Source: Thalassobaculum sp. OXR-137 (GTDB taxonomy: Bacteria > Pseudomonadota > Alphaproteobacteria > Thalassobaculales > Thalassobaculaceae). From it: 64,000 nt of DNA. The position numbers were made by a program, and so were the translations under genes. Under the pieces are notes generated by a model, which was given only the letters and a program-made list of their open reading frames with translations, was not told the origin of the DNA and did no database searches. Positions 1 through 7,370 of this stretch are shown here, one piece after another; position 1 is the stretch's first letter; each line of letters starts with the position of its first letter. The stretch spans positions 5,064,501 through 5,128,500 of the forward strand of contig NZ_CP139715.1 in the NCBI RefSeq assembly GCF_034377285.1, in the 5' to 3' direction.

Positions 1-1
1 A

Positions 2-478
2 CGTCCGACGATCGGCCTATGCTGGCGATCGAGTAGCCTGGGAGGACACCGCCGGCGGCACTATCCGCCCCTCGGGGAGTGCGCCCCGCTGCTTGACCTG
101 AAGCACACTCTCTTCGTGATTCTGCAATACGACGACTGCCAGTCCGAGATCGACGGCGTCGAGGTCGCCACCGGCTCCGAGATCGTCATCCCCCCCGACC
201 TGAATCGGCGCGACGACCAGGACGGGGTCGCGGCGCTGATAAGCGCGCTCGATATGGTGACGAGCGCTGACACGGCGGTTCTGGCGCTGACCGGGGCGCT
301 CGGCAGACCGGCGGTGGCGTTTTCGCTGCATCCCGGGTGGGTCGGCCTGGGCCAGTCCCGGCACCCCTGGTTTCCGAGTGTCACGCGGGTCTATCGCCCA
401 CCGCAAACACCCTGGCGCGAGACCATGGCGGCCGTCGCCCGCATCTTGGAAGCAAAGCTCGCCCGCCACGGCGCATGA
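2..478 (+). CDS. C-terminal part of a TPR-glycosyltransferase (FlmG-like) protein, cut by the window edge
   Basis: The reading frame is open from base 2 to the TGA at 476-478, so the 5' end lies outside the window and the apparent GTG start at 116 is internal. The frame upstream of that GTG still reads like the family (GLCWRSS, then LQYDDCQSEI). It parallels GLSWRSG and LQYDDARAEL in the complete protein at 7371-8954, and the C-terminal HPWFPSV motif matches DPWFPSI there. The visible part is therefore the C-terminal half of a GT-B-like glycosyltransferase domain. In Caulobacter, FlmG has TPRs plus such a domain and glycosylates flagellin. Its position directly beside two flagellin genes supports the same role, but the substrate is inferred. 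Confidence 0.75.
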   Translation, partial: RPTIGLCWRSSSLGGHRRRHYPPLGECAPLLDLKHTLFVILQYDDCQSEIDGVEVATGSEIVIPPDLNRRDDQDGVAALISALDMVTSADTAVLALTGALGRPAVAFSLHPGWVGLGQSRHPWFPSVTRVYRPPQTPWRETMAAVARILEAKLARHGA

Positions 479-490
479 CCGCGGCGACGC

Positions 491-522
491 ATAAAAAAAG
501 GGCCGGACTTTTCGTCCGGCCC
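491..522 (-). terminator. Intrinsic terminator of the first flagellin gene
   Basis: A perfect 9-bp stem (GGGCCGGAC 500-508, GTCCGGCCC 514-522) with a five-base loop is followed on the minus strand by seven T residues (A-tract at 493-499). It lies about 24 bases past the stop codon of the flagellin gene. It may also slow transcription from the converging upstream gene. Confidence 0.85.
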
Positions 523-545
523 TGATTTGTTGATCGACGGTCCGA

Positions 546-1376
546 TTAACGGAACAGGCCCAGCAGGGACTGCGGCCGCTGGTTGGCGATGCCGAGGGTC
601 TGGATCGACAACTGCTGCTGCACCTGCAGAGACGTCAGAGCCGCGGATTCGCGCGCCAGGTCGGCGTCGACGATGTTGCCGAGACCTTCCTCCGTCGCAT
701 CGGAGATTTCTTCGATGAAGGTGGTCTGCAGGTTCAGAGCGCGAACCTCGGCACCCAGCGAACCCAGAGCGGAGTTAACGACCGACTCAAGGTTGGAGAA
801 CTGGTTGGCGATGACGCCCTGAGCGCTCGCGGCATCCGCCACCGAACCACCTGCCAGGGAAGCGATCTGCGTACGCAGGTCCTGAGCCGACAGGGTCAGC
901 GTGCCGCCGTTCAGGTTCGACAGGGTGTTGATGTCGACCGACGCGCCCGCGGTATCGAGCAGGTTGACGCCGTTGAACACCGAGTTGTCGATGAAGTTGG
1001 CGGCCTGGGAGAGCAGCTGGTTGAAGTCGCTCGTCAGGATCTCGCGCTGAGCGGTGGTGATGCCTTCGTTCGACAGCTCGGTCAGCTTCTGCCGGACATC
1101 GGTCAGCAGGTTGGACACGCCGGTAGCGCCGGCGACGGCCACCTTGCCGATACCCTTCGCGTTGTTCAGGCCCTGCGTGACGGCGGCCAGACCCTTCAAT
1201 TCGCCGCGGATACCCTGGGCGATGGAGAAGTTGGAAGCGTCGTCGAGAGCGCCCGAAACCTTCAGGCCGGTCGACACGCGGTTCTGCACGGTGTCGAGGC
1301 TCCGGTTGACCGAATTCAGGGTCCGGAGGGCGGTGAAGGCGGAAGCGTTGGTATTGATGGAGTTCTGAACAGCCAT
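546..1376 (-). CDS. Flagellin (copy 1)
   Basis: This 276-residue flagellin is the filament subunit exported by the flagellar type III system. The N-terminal D0/D1 part starts MAVQNSINTN and contains the conserved STGLKVSGALDDASNF region, where flagellin forms coiled coils. The C-terminal D1/D0 part contains NIVDADLARESA and ends in the hydrophobic SLLGLFR. The variable middle is very short, as in Caulobacter-type alphaproteobacterial flagellins. The start is supported by a GAGGAGG ribosome site about 7 bases upstream. Copy 2 (1673-2503) has the same length and is highly similar throughout. A terminator follows at 491-522. Expression is probably controlled after transcription through the structured leader described at 1377-1435. 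Confidence 0.97.
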   Translation of the reverse strand: MAVQNSINTNASAFTALRTLNSVNRSLDTVQNRVSTGLKVSGALDDASNFSIAQGIRGELKGLAAVTQGLNNAKGIGKVAVAGATGVSNLLTDVRQKLTELSNEGITTAQREILTSDFNQLLSQAANFIDNSVFNGVNLLDTAGASVDINTLSNLNGGTLTLSAQDLRTQIASLAGGSVADAASAQGVIANQFSNLESVVNSALGSLGAEVRALNLQTTFIEEISDATEEGLGNIVDADLARESAALTSLQVQQQLSIQTLGIANQRPQSLLGLFR

Positions 1377-1435
1377 TGTGGCCTCCTCGTTCTAAGGACA
1401 CGGACATTTTGTCCGAAAGGGGGTCGACAGACCCC
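1377..1435 (-). promoter_or_regulatory. Structured 5' leader of flagellin copy 1
   Basis: Reading toward the gene, the leader has two tandem hairpins: GGGGTC/GACCCC at 1420-1435 and CGGAC/GTCCG at 1401-1415. A 15-base element at 1384-1398, TCCTTAGAACGAGGA on the minus strand, overlaps the ribosome site. The same element occurs in the leader of copy 2, and AGAACG recurs in copy 3 at the same distance from the start codon. In Caulobacter, FlbT acts on the flagellin mRNA leader; that this leader is a comparable target is inference. Confidence 0.55.
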
Positions 1436-1615
1436 AGAGCACCAACACGTTTGCCCCGCGCGCATCGTCCAGTCAACCGGATTCTTCGGTCGACGACGAC
1501 GCCGCAGGGGCGGAGGCCACATCGGGTTGGGCTGAAAAGCTGCTAACAGAATGGATTCTTTTGAAATTCTCGAACTATCCCGTCTTCTCGCTCTCCTAAA
1601 CTTTTTTTCGGGGTG

Positions 1616-1640
1616 GGGGTGGAGCCGGTGGCTCCACCCC
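1616..1640 (-). other. Strong stem-loop after flagellin copy 2
   Basis: An 11-bp perfect stem (GGGGTGGAGCC 1616-1626, GGCTCCACCCC 1630-1640) with a three-base loop lies about 32 bases past the copy 2 stop codon. On the minus strand it is followed by A residues, not T residues. It is therefore not a classical intrinsic terminator, and may instead be an mRNA 3'-end stabiliser. The rest of 1436-1672 shows no gene. Confidence 0.45.
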
Positions 1641-1672
1641 ACATGATGGTGTCGCTTTCGCGGTCCGGACGC

Positions 1673-2503
1673 TTATCCGAACAGGCCCAGCAGGGTCTGC
1701 GGACGCTGGTTGGCAATGCCGAGCGTCTGGATCGACAGCTGCTGCTGCACCTGCTTCGAGGTCAGGCGGGCCGACTCGCGGGCCAGATCGGCGTCCACGA
1801 TGTTGCCCAGGCCTTCTTCGGTGGCATCCGAAATCTGCTCCAGGAAGGAGGTCTGCAGCTCGAGAGCCCGAACCTCCGCGCCGAGCGAACCGAGAGCGGC
1901 GTTAACCACCGACTCCAGGTTGGCGTACTGGTTGGCGATCACGCCCTGGGCGTTGGTGGCCGAGGTCACCGCACCCGCCGCCAGAGACTGGGTCAGCGTG
2001 CGCAGATCCTGACCGGTCAGGGTCAAGGTGCCGCCGTTCAGGTTCGACAGCGTAGCGACATCAGGCGAAGCGGCGGCCGTATCCAGCAGGTTGACGCCGT
2101 TGAACACCGCGTTGTCGATGAAGTTCGCTGCCTGAGACAGAAGCTGGTTGAAGTCGCTCGTCAGGATCTGACGCTGCTGCGTCGTGATGCCTTCGTTCGA
2201 GAGCTCGGTCAGCTTCTTGCGCACGTCGGAGAGCAGATCAGAGATGCCGGTTGCGCCGGCGATAGCGACCTTTCCGATACCCTTCGCGTTGTTCAGGCCC
2301 TGCGTCACCGCCCCGATCGCCTTGAGCTCACCGCGGATACCCTGAGCGATCGCGAAGTTCGACGCGTCGTCGAGAGCACCGGTGACCTTCAAGCCGGTCG
2401 ACACGCGATTCTGGATCGTGTCGAGGGTCCGGTTGACGGAGTTGAGGTTGCGAAGAGCCACGAAAGAGCCCGGGTTGGTGTTGATGGAGTTCTGCACAGC
2501 CAT
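1673..2503 (-). CDS. Flagellin (copy 2)
   Basis: This 276-residue flagellin is closely related to copy 1. It shares MAVQNSINTN at the start, STGLKVTGALDDASNF near residue 40, NIVDADLARESA near residue 240, and a C-terminal TLLGLFG. Differences concentrate in the middle (about residues 145-190) and near residues 10-20. The two genes lie in tandem on the same strand, suggesting duplication, but each has its own leader and 3' hairpin and so they are probably separate transcripts. Multiple flagellins are common in alphaproteobacteria and allow filaments of mixed composition. Confidence 0.97.
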   Translation of the reverse strand: MAVQNSINTNPGSFVALRNLNSVNRTLDTIQNRVSTGLKVTGALDDASNFAIAQGIRGELKAIGAVTQGLNNAKGIGKVAIAGATGISDLLSDVRKKLTELSNEGITTQQRQILTSDFNQLLSQAANFIDNAVFNGVNLLDTAAASPDVATLSNLNGGTLTLTGQDLRTLTQSLAAGAVTSATNAQGVIANQYANLESVVNAALGSLGAEVRALELQTSFLEQISDATEEGLGNIVDADLARESARLTSKQVQQQLSIQTLGIANQRPQTLLGLFG

Positions 2504-2548
2504 GGTTCTGTCCTCGTTCTAAGGATGGGTTGACCGGCTTTTTGCCGG
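2504..2548 (-). promoter_or_regulatory. Structured 5' leader of flagellin copy 2
   Basis: A hairpin CCGGC/GCCGG with an AAAAA loop (2534-2548) is followed by TCCTTAGAACGAGGA (2511-2525 on the minus strand), which contains the ribosome site. AGAACG ends 11 bases before the ATG, exactly as in copy 1. The arms TCCT and AGGA could pair and hide the ribosome site. Confidence 0.55.
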
Positions 2549-2905
2549 ACAGAAAACGGATCACTCCGCCTCGTGGTCTCTTAAATCACATTCCCGATCT
2601 TAGTGTCAAGCATTTTAGATAAAAAAAAGATGTATTTTATATAATGTCCGCTCACCTAATCGCGGGTTCTCCACGCACTTTTCATGCCGAGGTCGGAAAA
2701 TCCTTCGCTTCGGGGGCTCGTGGCGAGGCATCTCCGGCACCGGCAGGCCCCGAACGGCGCGCCCAGAACCGCAGGCGGCAAGCCTTGCCGCCCAGACCGG
2801 CGGCGCCCGGCAAGATCTTCCGCCTGCCCCTGGTCAGCGGCGGCGCCACGGAAATTTTCCGGGAACCCTTCGAGGAAAACCTCAGGACTGCCGCCCTTCT
2901 CCAGT
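2549..2905. other. Divergent intergenic region between flagellin copy 2 and fliK
   Basis: I see no convincing gene here; open frames over it lack a ribosome site. The part at 2580-2650 is AT-rich. On the minus strand TTGACA (2604-2609) followed at 17-18 bases by a weak -10 could be a flagellin promoter. On the plus strand a perfect TATAAT stands at 2640-2645 without a clear -35. The remaining 250 bases are GC-rich and lead up to the sigma-54 promoter at 2906. Confidence 0.4.
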
Positions 2906-2921
2906 TGGCCCGACGCTTGCA
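2906..2921 (+). promoter_or_regulatory. Sigma-54 (-24/-12) promoter of fliK-flgD-flgE
   Basis: The sequence TGGCCCG-ACGC-TTGCA matches the consensus TGGCACG-N4-TTGCA at all but one defined base, with the correct 10 bases between the GG and GC. It ends 35 bases before the fliK start codon. FlbD, encoded at 13191-14630, is the natural activator. Alphaproteobacterial hook genes are typically in this class. Confidence 0.8.
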
Positions 2922-2956
2922 CAGCGATTGGCGACAATGGTCAGGCAGGTGGGATC

Positions 2957-4687
2957 ATGGACCTCAACTCGATCGATCCAAGGGCAACGTCCCAAGCGGC
3001 GGAGAGCCGCAAAACGAAGTCGCAGGGCACTGGCGTCTTTCAGGGCGTCATGCAGATGATGGCTCAGATTGACGAGAACCGGACCGAGCACCAGGTCCGG
3101 GAGCGCAGCGCATCCGAGCGCCCGTCGCGTACCGACGAAGCGGAGCGCGACCACCGCGCCGAGCGGAAGGACAAGACCGAGCGCAAGGATAAGTCCGACC
3201 GCAGGGAAGAGACCGCGGAGACCGAGCCGACCACGTCGGCGAAGGGCACACCCGGCGAGCAACCGGTCGACAGCGCCCTGCTCGGCCTCCCCGAGCTCGC
3301 TGCCGCGACGGCCGCCCCCGTGACCGACGGCACCGAGGCGGTGCCGGCCGTGTCGGACGGAGAAGCGATCGCCGGCGATCTCGACGGAACGACCGGCGGC
3401 CAGGCAGCGGTGCCCGCCACCGGCACCTCCGCAACCGAACCGGCGCCAGCGCAGGCCGCGGCGCAGCAGCCGCAGGCCGGGTCGGCCCAGCCGACGGACG
3501 CGAAACCCGCCGCCGCCCAGATCCCGGTGGACGACGTGACTCTTGCCGCCCGCCAGACGGCGGCGCAGCGCGACCAGGTCGATCCGGCCGCCAAATCGGC
3601 TGCCGCACAGAATTCCGGCGATGCCGTGAAGGCCGAAAGCGCCTCCGGTCGTGCCGACTCCCTCATGGGCGCCAAGGTCTCGATCGAGGCCCCCGTCCCT
3701 GTCGCCCGGTCGCAGGGCGTCTCCTCGGCGGTCCTGGTGCAGGCGCAGCAGGCCGCTGCCAGTGGCCCCGTCCAGGCGTCCAACGCCAATGGCGGCGCGG
3801 GCACCCTGCATGTCGGCGGCAATCAGCCGACCTTCGTCGGTGCCGACGCCAATGCCGCCAACGCGGCCGGTGGGCAGGGCGCGGCCGGCAAGGATGCCGG
3901 CGCCCAGAACGGCGGCGCCAATGCGCAAGGACAGAATCAGGGACAGGGCGGACACCCCAATCCGCAGCAGGTCGGTATCAGCTTCGGCGCGACCATCGGC
4001 CAGCGCGGGTTCGGCGGCGAGGCCTCGCGCGCCCAGTTCCAGGAAATTCTCGCCACCCGAACCGCGCGGGCCCAATCCGCTTCCGCGGCCGGCGGCGAGA
4101 TGGCACGCCCGGTGGGCGCGTCCTCATCCTCTTCATCGACACCCATGACCATGGCCGGGGTTGGCGGACCCCAGAGCACGCATACCTCCGCTTCTCCGGT
4201 CGATCGGGCGGCTGCAACCGCTCATGGCCGGCCGGGTGCCAATCTGGGCACCCCGGCCGACCAGGTCGCGATGAAGATGTCCGCTACCGCCAAGGATGGC
4301 GGCGGCAAGGTTACGATCCGACTGACCCCGGAAGAACTGGGCAAGGTCGACATCAGGATTGAGATCTCCAAGGAAGGACTGGTCCGGGCGGTGGTTGCCG
4401 TCGAGCGGCCCGAGACCCTGGAGCTTCTCCAGCGGGATGCGAAGGGATTGGAGCGGGTCCTTCAGGATGCCGGCCTCCAGACCGACGGCGACTCCCTGGA
4501 ATTCGATTTGCGTGGTGATGGCGGGCAGTACGCCGGCGACACCAAGGAGGAGGCCGGCAACCAAGGCCCGGCCGGGGGAGCCGTCGCTTCCCACACCAGT
4601 GAGGGCGACGCGGTCGCCGACGACCAACAGGGCGATGGAGGGTCCGGCAGCGTCAAAGCCGACGGCAGCCTCGACCTCGTCGCTTAG
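2957..4687 (+). CDS. fliK: Flagellar hook-length control protein FliK
   Basis: The 576-residue protein has a long, low-complexity N-terminal part: charged Arg/Glu/Asp/Lys-rich around residues 40-85, then Ala/Gly/Pro/Gln-rich. The compact C-terminal Flg_hook domain lies at about residues 450-535 and includes the motifs VTIRLTPEELGKVDIRI and VERPETLELL. FliK is exported as the hook grows, measures it and switches export specificity through FlhB. I chose the ATG at 2957, after AGGTGGG, because the sigma-54 promoter ends at 2921 and the longer open frame (from 2684) would begin upstream of it. flgD follows after 11 bases and flgE is downstream, a standard hook gene order. The frame also runs long on the opposite strand, a GC effect. 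Confidence 0.9.
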   Translation: MDLNSIDPRATSQAAESRKTKSQGTGVFQGVMQMMAQIDENRTEHQVRERSASERPSRTDEAERDHRAERKDKTERKDKSDRREETAETEPTTSAKGTPGEQPVDSALLGLPELAAATAAPVTDGTEAVPAVSDGEAIAGDLDGTTGGQAAVPATGTSATEPAPAQAAAQQPQAGSAQPTDAKPAAAQIPVDDVTLAARQTAAQRDQVDPAAKSAAAQNSGDAVKAESASGRADSLMGAKVSIEAPVPVARSQGVSSAVLVQAQQAAASGPVQASNANGGAGTLHVGGNQPTFVGADANAANAAGGQGAAGKDAGAQNGGANAQGQNQGQGGHPNPQQVGISFGATIGQRGFGGEASRAQFQEILATRTARAQSASAAGGEMARPVGASSSSSSTPMTMAGVGGPQSTHTSASPVDRAAATAHGRPGANLGTPADQVAMKMSATAKDGGGKVTIRLTPEELGKVDIRIEISKEGLVRAVVAVERPETLELLQRDAKGLERVLQDAGLQTDGDSLEFDLRGDGGQYAGDTKEEAGNQGPAGGAVASHTSEGDAVADDQQGDGGSGSVKADGSLDLVA

Positions 4688-4698
4688 GAGTTAAAGAC

Positions 4699-5370
4699 AT
4701 GGATGTCTCCAGCACCACCGGCACCAGCTCCAGCGGGTCCAGCCCCTCCACCTCTATGGTCGGCCTGGCGGATCAGTACGATCAGTTCCTGACCCTGCTG
4801 ACGACCCAGCTGCAGAACCAGGATCCGCTGAATCCCATGGACAACAAGGACATGGTCAACCAGCTGGTCAACTTCGCGTCGGTCGAACAGCAGATCAAGC
4901 AGAACGACAATCTTGAGTCGCTGATCGGGCTGCTGAACTCGAGCGCCGATGCCGCCGCCCTGTCCTATATCGGCAAGGACGTGCAGGTCGAAGGCGACAT
5001 CACCCATTACGACGGCGAGAACCCGATCACCTTTGGCTACAAGCCGCCGAAGGACACCGAGGAACTCACCGTCAAGATCTACAACAGCGAAGGCAAGGTG
5101 GTCCAAGAGTTCGAGGGCAACACCAGCTCCTCACGGCATACGGTCACCTGGGACGGCACCGACGTGAACGGCGATCAGGTCGAGCCTGGCCTCTACTACT
5201 TCGCCATCGCCGCCGAAGACTCCGAAGGCAAAACGGTCCACGGGTCTGTCGACATCACCGGCCGGGTGACCGGCACGGGAACCTCCGACAGCGGCCCGAC
5301 GCTGCAGATCGGCGAGGCGGAATACTCACTGAGCGAGGTGATGTCGGTCCGAGGGGCCGGCACCGCCTGA
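4699..5370 (+). CDS. flgD: Flagellar hook cap (scaffold) protein FlgD
   Basis: The 223-residue protein caps the growing hook and is needed to assemble FlgE subunits. The N-terminal region at about residues 22-75 holds the FlgD signature (FLTLLTTQLQNQDPLNPMD, then FASVEQQIKQN). The C-terminal half is an Ig/FLN-like fold with TVTWDGTDVNGDQVEPGLYY near residue 150, typical of FlgD. The ribosome site AGGAG overlaps the end of fliK, so translation is probably coupled. The length is usual for the family. Confidence 0.96.
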   Translation: MDVSSTTGTSSSGSSPSTSMVGLADQYDQFLTLLTTQLQNQDPLNPMDNKDMVNQLVNFASVEQQIKQNDNLESLIGLLNSSADAAALSYIGKDVQVEGDITHYDGENPITFGYKPPKDTEELTVKIYNSEGKVVQEFEGNTSSSRHTVTWDGTDVNGDQVEPGLYYFAIAAEDSEGKTVHGSVDITGRVTGTGTSDSGPTLQIGEAEYSLSEVMSVRGAGTA

Positions 5371-5483
5371 CATGACCATCCGGCCCCAGAAGGCGGCCGG
5401 TCCCCCTAGCCAGAAGGCGCCAGATCAAGCTTCCCGATGCGGACAGCGGCACAACCCGCGCGCATCCCATGGAGGATAAAAAA

Positions 5484-6773
5484 ATGAGCGGTATCTACGG
5501 CGGCTTGTTCGCGGGCGTGGCGGCGATCAGCGCCCAGTCCACTGCCTTCGCGGCTATTTCCGACAACATCGCGAACGTGAATACGGTCGGCTACAAGGAA
5601 ACCCGGGTTCGCTTTCAGACCCTGGTGACCGAGTCGGCCAGCGACACCCAGTTCGCGCCGGGCGGCGTCATCGCCCGTCCCTTCACCGACCCCCAGAAGC
5701 AGGGCCAGATCCAGGGCACCACGTCGGACACCGACCTGGCGCTGATCGGCGAAGGCTTCTTCGTGGTGAACCAGAACGACGGTTCCGACGGTGAGTTCCT
5801 GTTCACCCGCGCCGGTTCCTTCACCCAGGACGAGGACGGGAACCTGAAGAACACCGCCGGTTACTACCTGCAGGGCTGGCGGACCGACACCTCGGGCAAC
5901 ATCGTCAACGCGACGACCCAGGACCTGCTGACCAGCCTGGAGACGGTGAACCTCACCGGGTTCAGCGCGGTCGCGAACCCGACCACGCGGATGAACATCG
6001 CCGCCAACCTGCCGGCCGCTTCGGCCACGGGTACCACGGCGACCACGAACCTGACGATCTTCGACTCGCTGGGTACCGACCACCTGCTGACCGTAAACTG
6101 GACCAAGTCGGCGGTCGCCAATACCTGGACCTACACCGTCGACCTCACGAACTCCAACGGCAACACCAACCAGGTCAGTGCCGGCGGCACCATTCTGTTC
6201 AACGGCGACGGCACACTGGAAAGCGTCGACGGCACCGCGGGCGCCTCCGGTGCCTCTGCCTTCACCGCGCTGACCATCCCGGCGAACCTCTTCTCGACCG
6301 GCGCCAATGCCTCCGCGCCGAATATCGTGTGGGGTACGTTTGACAGCTCCACCGGCCTCGGCCAGTTCGACGATATCTATGAGGCCACCCTCCTGAACCA
6401 GGACGGCTCCGGCCCATCCGACCTGCTGCAGGTCGATATCAGCGACGACGGCCTGGTGACCGGCCAGTTCCGTAATGGCGAATCGCGGGCCCTGTACCAG
6501 CTCGCCCTCGCCTCCGTTCCCGCCGCCACCGAGCTGCGGCAGGAGACCGGTAACGCCTACGCCCTGTCCAACGACTCCGGCGAACTGGTGCTGGCCCGAC
6601 CTGGAACCCAGGGACTGGGCTTCGTCGAATCGGAAGCGCTGGAACGCTCGACGGTCGACATCTCGGCCGAGTTCACCGATCTGATCGTCACCCAGCGCGC
6701 CTATTCGGCCGCCACCCGGGTCATTACCACCGGTGACGAACTGCTCGACGAAATCATCCGCGTTAAGCGGTAA
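5484..6773 (+). CDS. flgE: Flagellar hook protein FlgE
   Basis: The 429-residue protein builds the flexible hook. It begins MSGIYGGLFAGVAAISAQS and carries the rod/hook N-terminal motif SDNIANVNTVGYK near residue 35. The C-terminal motif around AYSAATRVITTGDELLDEI packs against the N-terminal helix in the D0 domain. The start at 5484 is preceded by GGAGG at 5471-5475; an upstream in-frame ATG at 5469 overlaps that ribosome site and is unlikely. It is the last gene of the fliK operon and is followed by a strong terminator. Confidence 0.95.
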   Translation: MSGIYGGLFAGVAAISAQSTAFAAISDNIANVNTVGYKETRVRFQTLVTESASDTQFAPGGVIARPFTDPQKQGQIQGTTSDTDLALIGEGFFVVNQNDGSDGEFLFTRAGSFTQDEDGNLKNTAGYYLQGWRTDTSGNIVNATTQDLLTSLETVNLTGFSAVANPTTRMNIAANLPAASATGTTATTNLTIFDSLGTDHLLTVNWTKSAVANTWTYTVDLTNSNGNTNQVSAGGTILFNGDGTLESVDGTAGASGASAFTALTIPANLFSTGANASAPNIVWGTFDSSTGLGQFDDIYEATLLNQDGSGPSDLLQVDISDDGLVTGQFRNGESRALYQLALASVPAATELRQETGNAYALSNDSGELVLARPGTQGLGFVESEALERSTVDISAEFTDLIVTQRAYSAATRVITTGDELLDEIIRVKR

Positions 6774-6806
6774 TCGCAGCCCCCGCTAACGATACCGCTT
6801 TCCTTA

Positions 6807-6835
6807 GCCCCGGCCTTCGGGCCGGGGCCCTTTTT
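6807..6835 (+). terminator. Intrinsic terminator after flgE
   Basis: GCCCCGGCC, a TTCG tetraloop and GGCCGGGGC form a 9-bp GC stem (6807-6828), followed after two C bases by five T residues (6831-6835). It lies 33 bases after the flgE stop codon. Confidence 0.92.
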
Positions 6836-6947
6836 CCCGGTAAACACCGGACAAAGCTATCGATTTTGATTTTTTGGAACGCCCCGACCCTGCCGGCGGC
6901 GACGTTTCGGCTTGGTCACCGACAAGTTTCCACGACGCCGTCCGGGC

Positions 6948-6962
6948 TTAGCCTTTTGTTAA
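6948..6962 (+). promoter_or_regulatory. Candidate CtrA box before sciP
   Basis: TTAG-N7-TTAA at 6948-6962 differs by one base from the CtrA consensus TTAA-N7-TTAA and lies 50 bases before the sciP start. It is also the core of an inverted repeat, GGCTTA/TAAGCC. In Caulobacter, sciP is itself activated by CtrA. The match is by eye only. Confidence 0.45.
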
Positions 6963-7012
6963 GCCGACGATGGCATCTTCAGGTCACCCGATACCAACAT
7001 ACGTACCGGATC

Positions 7013-7336
7013 ATGACCGCACATTCGACTTTTCAATACTCACCCGCCAACTCGGATATTGCCTCGGAAGACCGGGCCACCGAGGTCGTGGGACCGGACG
7101 GAAACCTCCTCAGCCTCGAGGATCTTCCGCCGCAGGACACCCAGCGATGGGTCATGCGGCGGAAGGCAGAAGTGGTGGCCGCCGTTCGCGGTCGGATGCT
7201 CACGGTGACGGAGGCGTGCGAACGCTGGAACCTGAGCGAGGAAGAATTCGCCTCCTGGCAGCGCCTGATCGACCGCCACGGCGTGCGCGGTCTGCGCGCA
7301 ACCCGGATTCAGCAGTACCGGCGCAAGACCGGGTGA
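7013..7336 (+). CDS. sciP: SciP-type DUF1153 transcriptional regulator (CtrA antagonist)
   Basis: This 107-residue protein contains the DUF1153 helix-turn-helix core: VVGPDGNLLSLEDLPP, RWVMRRKAEVVAAVRG, TVTEACERWNLSEEEF, and RHGVRGLRATRIQQYR. That matches Caulobacter SciP, a small DNA-binding protein that represses CtrA-activated promoters, including flagellar ones, at a fixed cell-cycle time. I chose the ATG at 7013; the longer frame from 6866 would read through the CtrA-like box and has no ribosome site. The N-terminal 25 residues are an extra extension compared with the Caulobacter protein (from memory). It stands alone between the flgE terminator and a converging glycosyltransferase gene. 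Confidence 0.9.
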   Translation: MTAHSTFQYSPANSDIASEDRATEVVGPDGNLLSLEDLPPQDTQRWVMRRKAEVVAAVRGRMLTVTEACERWNLSEEEFASWQRLIDRHGVRGLRATRIQQYRRKTG

Positions 7337-7370
7337 TTGCGCCCGTTCCTTTCGATCCGGCCGGCCTCGA

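Noticed and set aside
1504-1519. A sigma-54-like sequence TGGCCTCCGCCCCTGC upstream of flagellin copy 1 on the minus strand
   Set aside because: There are 11 bases between the GG and GC instead of the strict 10, and the rest of the match is poor.
1616-1640. Rho-independent terminator for flagellin copy 2
   Set aside because: The stem is strong but is followed by A residues, not T residues, on the transcribed strand, so I list it only as a stem-loop.
2644-3072. An open frame of 142 codons before and into fliK
   Set aside because: It overlaps fliK in another frame, has no ribosome site and runs across the sigma-54 promoter.
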